From: Amycolatopsis vastitatis
GTDB taxonomy: Bacteria > Actinomycetota > Actinomycetes > Mycobacteriales > Pseudonocardiaceae
NCBI RefSeq assembly: GCF_002234595.1
Contig: NZ_NMUL01000042.1
Location: forward strand, 62,001-126,000
Length of the DNA stretch: 64,000 nucleotides
Reading direction: 5' to 3'
Positions 61,801-64,000 of this stretch are shown here, piece by piece. The stretch's first letter is position 1. Each line of letters starts with the position of its first letter. Below the pieces are notes generated by a model that saw only the letters and a program-made list of their open reading frames with translations, did no database searches and was not told the DNA's origin. The translations under genes were made by a program, and so were the position numbers.

Positions 61801-64000
61801 GGTCAGCGCGGTCTCGATCTCCCCCAGTTCGACGCGGAAGCCGCGGATCTTCACCTGGTCGTCGGCGCGGCCGACGAACTCCAGCACCTGCCCGCCGGTC
61901 CACCGGACGAGGTCGCCGGTGCGGTACATCCGCTCGCCCGGCTCGCCGAACGGGTTGGCCGGGAACCGTTCCGCCGTCAGCCCCGGCTGCCCGAGGTAGC
62001 CGCGGGCCAGCCCGGTGCCGGCCAGGTACAGCTCGCCGACGGCACCCGGCGCGGCCGGGCGCAGCCCGTGGTCGAGGACGTAGGCCGCCATGTCGTCCAG
62101 CGGCCGCCCGATCGGCAGCACGTCCGGCACCGGCTCCCCCGGTGTCAGGGGGAACCGGGTGGCGAAGGTCGTCGCCTCGGTGGGCCCGTAGACGTCCACC
62201 ACGGTGAGGCCCGGGCACGCGTCCGACACCTGGTGCACCGCCGCGGGGCGGACGACCTCGCCGCCGGTCCACACCTCGCGGACGCCGCGCAGGCAGCCGG
62301 GATCCTCCTGCGCCAGCACGCGGAACAGCCCCGCGGTCATGAACAGCCCGGTCACCCCGTACGTGGTGATCACGCGGCGCAGCACGTCGGCGTCGACGTC
62401 CCCCGGCGGGGCGACGACGACCCGGCCGCCGCTGAGCAACGGCACCCACAGCTCGTACGTCGAGGCGTCGAACGCGAGCGCGGAGTGCATGAGCACGACC
62501 CGGTGGGCGGGGCCGGCGAAGGACCGCTCCCGGGCCAGGCCGACGATGTCCCGGTGGGTGATCGCCACGCCCTTCGGGGTGCCCGTCGAGCCCGAGGTGT
62601 ACATGACGTACGCGAGGTTTTCGGGACGCAGCACCACATCCGGCGACTCAACCGGCCCATCGCCGATCTCGCGGACCGACATCACGGGTCCACTGTGGAC
62701 ATCATGCGCGAGCTGGAGACCGGCGTCGTCGGTCACCAGCACGCGCACGCCGTCGAGCAACCTCGTCAGCCGGCTGCGGGGCGCGCGGGCGTCCAGCGGC
62801 AGGTACGCGCCACCGGCCTTGAGCACCGCCAGTTCGGCGACGACGACGTCGGCCGAGCGGCCGAGCAGCAACCCGACCAGGTCGTCCCGCCGGGTTCCGA
62901 GGTCGAGCAGCCGGTGGGCCAGCCGGTTCGCCCGGGCGTCCAGCTCCGCGTACGTCAGGGTTTCCTCGCCGGTGACGGCGACCGCGTCCGGGGTGCGCCG
63001 CACCTGCTCGGCGAACAGTTCCGGCACGGTCGCTTCCGGGAGGTCCTGCGTGGCGCCGGTCCCCTGGGCCAGGACGTCGTGCTGGTCGGCGTCGGTGAGC
63101 ATGCGCAGCCGGGCGAGCGGCTCGTTCGGCCGCGTCGCGAGTTCGGAGAGCAGGGTCTCCAGGTTCCCGGCGAACCCGGCGATCGTTTCGGGCTCGAAGA
63201 GGTCCGGGTCGTAGCCGAAGAGCAGTTCCAGGCGCTCCTCGCCGGGGTAGGCGACGACGCTGAGCGGATAGTTGGTCGTCTCCACGCCCCGCAGGTCGCG
63301 CAACCCCAGCTCCGCCGTGACCGGGTAGTTCTCGAAGACCAGGAGCGTGTCGAACTCCCCGCCCCAGCTCTGCAGACGCGCCAGGGACAGGTGGTCGAAA
63401 CGCCGTGCCTCGGCTTGGGCCTCCTGGAGGCCGCGCAGCCAGTCGACGGCACCGGCCCGCTCGTCGACGTCGGCGACGACCGGCAGCGTCGTGATGAACA
63501 TGCCGGTGATCTCGTCGGCACCGGGCAGTTGGGCGGGCCGTCCGGCGACCGTGGTGCCGAAGCAGACCTCCGGCCGTCCGGTGTGGCGGGCCAGCAGCAC
63601 CGCCCAGGCGCCCTGGACGAGGGTGTTGAGGGTGACCCCGTGGCGTTGCGCGGCCGTGCGCAGCGGAGCCGAGGGCAGCTCGATCCGCAGTGCGGCCGTC
63701 GACTCGACCGGGTGCCCGTCGGCGGTGTGGTCGGTACGCAGCCGGACCGGCTCGGGCCGTCCCGAAAGCTGCTCGCGCCAGAACCGTTCCGCCGCGGGCT
63801 GGTCCTGTTCGGACAGCCACCGGACGTGGTCGCGGAACGGGCGGCGAGTGGGCAGGGGCCGCCCGGCGTGCGCGGCCGAGACGTCGGAGAGGACCCGGAA
63901 GAGGCTCCAGCCGTCGAGCAGGAGGTGGTGGAACGTCCAGACCACCCGGACTTCGGTCGCCGAGACGCGGGCGAGCAGCAGCCGCATCAGCGGCACGGTG
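52738..64000 (-). CDS. NRPS B: nonribosomal peptide synthetase, 5' partial (at least three modules)
   Basis: The frame is open at the window end, so the start lies beyond 64000. Visible order: (C)-A-T-E / C-A-T-E / C-A-T, at least 3753 residues. The cut C domain (FHHLLLDGWS) and the next two are DCL-type, opening with IYPLTPMQSG or LHPLTPMQAG, so the residue supplied from upstream is D-configured. Carriers before E read SIQVVSRARR; the last reads GGDSLRSLRI and is followed by the C-terminus (LERLAAGQDH) without E or TE. It should therefore pass an L-residue chain to the LCL domain of NRPS A. This fits B acting before A, in gene order. Confidence 0.96.
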   Translation of the reverse strand, partial: TVPLMRLLLARVSATEVRVVWTFHHLLLDGWSLFRVLSDVSAAHAGRPLPTRRPFRDHVRWLSEQDQPAAERFWREQLSGRPEPVRLRTDHTADGHPVESTAALRIELPSAPLRTAAQRHGVTLNTLVQGAWAVLLARHTGRPEVCFGTTVAGRPAQLPGADEITGMFITTLPVVADVDERAGAVDWLRGLQEAQAEARRFDHLSLARLQSWGGEFDTLLVFENYPVTAELGLRDLRGVETTNYPLSVVAYPGEERLELLFGYDPDLFEPETIAGFAGNLETLLSELATRPNEPLARLRMLTDADQHDVLAQGTGATQDLPEATVPELFAEQVRRTPDAVAVTGEETLTYAELDARANRLAHRLLDLGTRRDDLVGLLLGRSADVVVAELAVLKAGGAYLPLDARAPRSRLTRLLDGVRVLVTDDAGLQLAHDVHSGPVMSVREIGDGPVESPDVVLRPENLAYVMYTSGSTGTPKGVAITHRDIVGLARERSFAGPAHRVVLMHSALAFDASTYELWVPLLSGGRVVVAPPGDVDADVLRRVITTYGVTGLFMTAGLFRVLAQEDPGCLRGVREVWTGGEVVRPAAVHQVSDACPGLTVVDVYGPTEATTFATRFPLTPGEPVPDVLPIGRPLDDMAAYVLDHGLRPAAPGAVGELYLAGTGLARGYLGQPGLTAERFPANPFGEPGERMYRTGDLVRWTGGQVLEFVGRADDQVKIRGFRVELGEIETALTAHPDVTEAVVVAAESGGTKRLVAYVVATGTPDLRGFLSRSLPDYLVPAAFVPLEALPLNENGKVDRRALPAPDWTGGSGPGYREPATDAERLLTGIWAEVLRVDRVGADDNFFELGGDSILSIQVVSRARRAGLDLMPGQVFDHPTVAALALAATPAAPVAAVADAEPVTGEVPLTPVQHWYLDPRPVHAEQFVQSVSVELPAPPDPAVLRRALRDLQLHHDVLRLRFTPDGQHHAADAVDVLDATIDLEKGPLLRAELSGSTLTLAAHHLVVDGVSWRILMEDLETLLAGGELPARTTSFRDWARTLTRRAAEGFFDDELGHWAAIDADPALPVDAGGENTYGSARSVVVRLPAEETRAVLHDVPGAYRTQVNDVLLTALGRVLRDWTGRDRVLVDLEGHGREDLFPGIDLSRTVGWFTSIFPVELTSSGEDWGDALKATKERLRAIPRRGIGYGALRYLAGTAPRVEPRISFNYLGRFDHGGGLGGAAHPEQTRAHQLDVVGAVVGDELELTWHYSTGVHTETTVRGLAEALLAALTGIVGHCARPDAGGRTPSDFPLARLDQAAVDRLAGTGRTVEDIYPLTPMQSGMVFHSLVDGAAGTYLNQVRLRLTGVTDPERLARAWQRVVADTPVLRSRVVWDGLDEPVQVVERSVSVPVVHLDWTALDEQERAREQERFLEADRALGFDLTAAPLMRLAFARLPGGDVLLVWTFHHVLLDGWSAAQAFGEVCARYAGAAGPGRRPPFREYLRRLGEQDTAAAEQHWREQLSGLRTPTPLPYDRRPVEAHRTRSAASVRVSAPAEGLRELARRAGLTLNTILQGAWGLVLSRYSGESDVVFGTTVSGRPADLPGVESMIGLFINTLPATVSVRDGLSVSDWLRDLQTAQARSRRFDYVSLAQLQSWAGTTLFDSILVFENYPFDTEAVAEHGIGLHEEGELQPTNYPLSVVVTPGERLSVSFDHDPDLFDRATIDRLAAQLLLVLERIAARPGQRVGELDLLTDDDRERVLRTFNTTAHPVAEATVVSRFAEQVRRTPDAQAVGDLTYAELDARADGLARRLVELGAGVEDRVGLLLERSADVVVAELAVLKAGAAYVPVDLRAPAARMRLVLAEAGVSVVIADRSCSDIHSGPVARVGETGSAGAPDVVVRPGNLAYVMYTSGSTGKPKGVAVTHRDIVGLASDRSFASEAHRTVLLHSPQAFDASTYEVWVPLLNGGRVVVAPPGDVDADVLRDVVTRQGVRALWLTAGLFRLLAQEDPGCLRGVGEVWTGGDVVPAAAVRQVRDACPGLTVVDGYGPTETTTFASRFVLAPEDGVPDAMPIGRPLDNMAAYVLDDSLRPVPPGVTGELFIAGTGVSRGYLGRPGLTAERFVANPFGAPGERMYRTGDVVRWSAGGVLEFVGRADDQVKIRGFRIELGEIETALAAHSDVTEAVVVTRDRRLVAYVVTTAKPDLRAWLHRDLPDYMVPSAFVTLDALPLSANGKVDRNALPAPAGQPATGYVPPRTDTERVLAEVWADVLGVPGVGVEDNFFELGGDSILSIQVVSRARRHGLALTPRDLFAHQTVAALAVAAGSAAVTVAEQGPVSGAAALTPIQHWFFAGDFGNPDEFTQSVRIERAEPFDVDTLRAALAALAEHHDALRMRFSDGRQENAPADPIEILGAEIDVARGPLLTAELLEPAVLRLTVNHLVVDGVSWRILLEDLETAYRGEPLPPKTTSFRDWANRLATHAEAGGFDDELPYWRDALAVDPALPVDADAAAEGTGTVTTRLDAELTRALLQDVPGVYRTQVNDVLLAALGRVLARWTGRDGVLVDLEGHGREDLFEDVDLSRTVGWFTSLYPVALRIDDDWAALLKSVKEQLRAVPRRGVGFGALRYLTGTAPALEPEISFNYLGRLDGAAGSLDSSTGEGTGRGHVLDVVGRVDRETLELTWSYWRDTHNPATVEKLAADLVAALGEIVAHCAEPGTGGRTPSDFPLARLDQRQVDRIAGDGRGVADLHPLTPMQAGMVFHGLSQEAQGVYFEQVTAVLDGVAEPRVLAEAWQHVVDRTPVLRGSVVWEDVPDPLLVVHREARVPVTELDWRDRDREEALRELLADDRAKPFDLATAPLLRVTLARLPDDAVQLVWTFHHVLLDGWSVFQVLSDVCTAYAALRDGQPPALPHRRPFGDYVSWLSGQNAEGAEEYWSRELGDVTEPTPLPYDRVPAAAHESSSSTWVSRDLDEQATGRLAAFARRERLTVNAVVQGAWALLLSRHSGEDDVCFGATVSGRPAGLAGVDDITGIFINTLPVRVTADPAAPVAEWLRTLQKTQAESRRFEHVPLTAVQGWSGVEGGRNLFDSLVVFENYPVTADDVAAHGVRLRELQAMEATNYPLSIVAAPGPRLSLGVGYDPALFDEATAQRLAGQLEHLLETLAEDPARPLRELDVLTADERDQVLVAFNDTGHEVPPVTLTDLIEAQVARTPDAVAVVSRDERLTFAELDTRAARLARLLAARGAGPERIVALALPRSVEIVVAQLAVLKTGAAYLPVDPDYPAERIAFMLADAKPVVVVTKPGTLLPVDDVLVLDGSEAHGPATPLARSVPLTAPAYVIYTSGSTGTPKGVVVTHAGLASFSGAEIAHFDVRPGDRVLQFSSPSFDASVLELCMALPAGAALVVPPPGPLLGDHLAAVLRDEGVTHALIPPVAMASVPDVDLPAFRTLVVGGEACPADLVARWAPGRRMINAYGPTETTVVATWSDPLAPGTTPPIGRPIRNTRVRVLDAALRPVPMGAAGELYVSGAGLARGYLDRPGLTASRFLADPFGAPGTRMYRTGDLVRWRDDGTLEFLGRADDQVKIRGFRIEPGEIEAVLRAHPDVRDAAVIAADQRLIAYVVGDPGTGLREHVAAALPAHFVPAAFVRLAALPLTASGKLDRRALPAPAAPEESAGYAAPETETEEVLAAIWAEALGLDRVGVEDNFYALGGDSLRSLRITSMTKSAFDVEITPKDVLTAGTVLALAELVEERVLQDLERLAAGQDH
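55813..60069 (-). other. NRPS B visible module 2 (C-A-T-E), code DAYLWGGTFK
   Basis: Approximate parts: DCL C 60065-58790 (HHVLLDG), A 58720-57310, T 57270-57080, E 57035-55870. The code is identical to NRPS A module 4. The E domain reads NHLVVDG: the first His of the HHxxxDG motif is Asn, but the second, catalytic one is kept. A D-aliphatic residue is the best guess. Confidence 0.7.
60070..64000 (-). other. NRPS B visible module 1 (C partial-A-T-E), code DAYMWGVTFK
   Basis: Approximate parts: partial DCL C 64000-63110, A 63030-61590, T 61550-61350, E 61290-60130 (HHLVVDGVSW). The code reads D-A-Y, M before TAGLF, VWTGGE (W/G), V before YGPTE, T-F. It differs at two positions from DAYLWGGTFK of two other modules, so a related aliphatic residue is expected, epimerised to D. 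Confidence 0.68.

Overview
The window is very GC-rich actinobacterial DNA with many GTG starts and typical actinobacterial gene families. The first gene is a near-complete exo-beta-D-glucosaminidase that matches, in architecture and motifs, the CsxA enzyme known from Amycolatopsis orientalis. The best guess for the host is therefore Amycolatopsis or a close relative in the Pseudonocardiaceae. All names rest on reading the protein sequences; no database search was run.

Positions 1-28.5 kb are chromosomal housekeeping and adaptive genes. They are: secreted CsxA (5' end outside the window); a type-B carboxylesterase; a CPA1 Na+/H+ antiporter with a C-terminal UBP-type zinc finger and a downstream histidine phosphatase; a UPF0014 permease; an MmpS-like membrane protein; AraC- and LacI-type regulators; an HTH antitoxin/RES toxin pair; a HAD phosphatase coupled to an S9 peptidase; TerC behind a candidate yybP-ykoY (Mn2+) riboswitch; a hydrolase-ABC ATPase fusion with its permease; an enoyl-CoA hydratase; a secreted S37 peptidase; a VOC protein; UvrB with a CMD-family protein and a cysteine-tailed DUF5685-type protein; a DUF402 protein; and a decayed DUF222/HNH gene.

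Positions 28.8-64 kb, all on the minus strand, hold the downstream part of a nonribosomal peptide synthetase (NRPS) cluster. Transcription order is: NRPS B (5' end beyond the window, at least 3 modules), an MbtH-like protein, a stand-alone serine hydrolase of the penicillin-binding-protein (PBP) type, NRPS A (5 modules, 6575 aa), an MFS exporter and a cytochrome P450. The last three genes overlap by 4 bases each and look translationally coupled. NRPS A ends in an epimerization domain, and neither synthetase shows a thioesterase. The PBP-like protein has SxxK, YxN and HxG motifs and a lipocalin-like tail, so it is the likely trans-acting release/cyclization enzyme of the SurE type.

The eight visible modules read: D-aliphatic, D-aliphatic, L-aromatic, D-(acidic pocket, perhaps basic residue), L-Thr, D-(acidic pocket), L-aliphatic, D-aromatic. 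The first visible condensation domain is DCL-type, so at least one more D-configured module lies upstream. Adenylation codes were read by eye and, apart from Thr, are tentative. A perfect 22-bp inverted repeat lies between the release-enzyme gene and NRPS A, and an 18-bp inverted repeat lies downstream of the P450.
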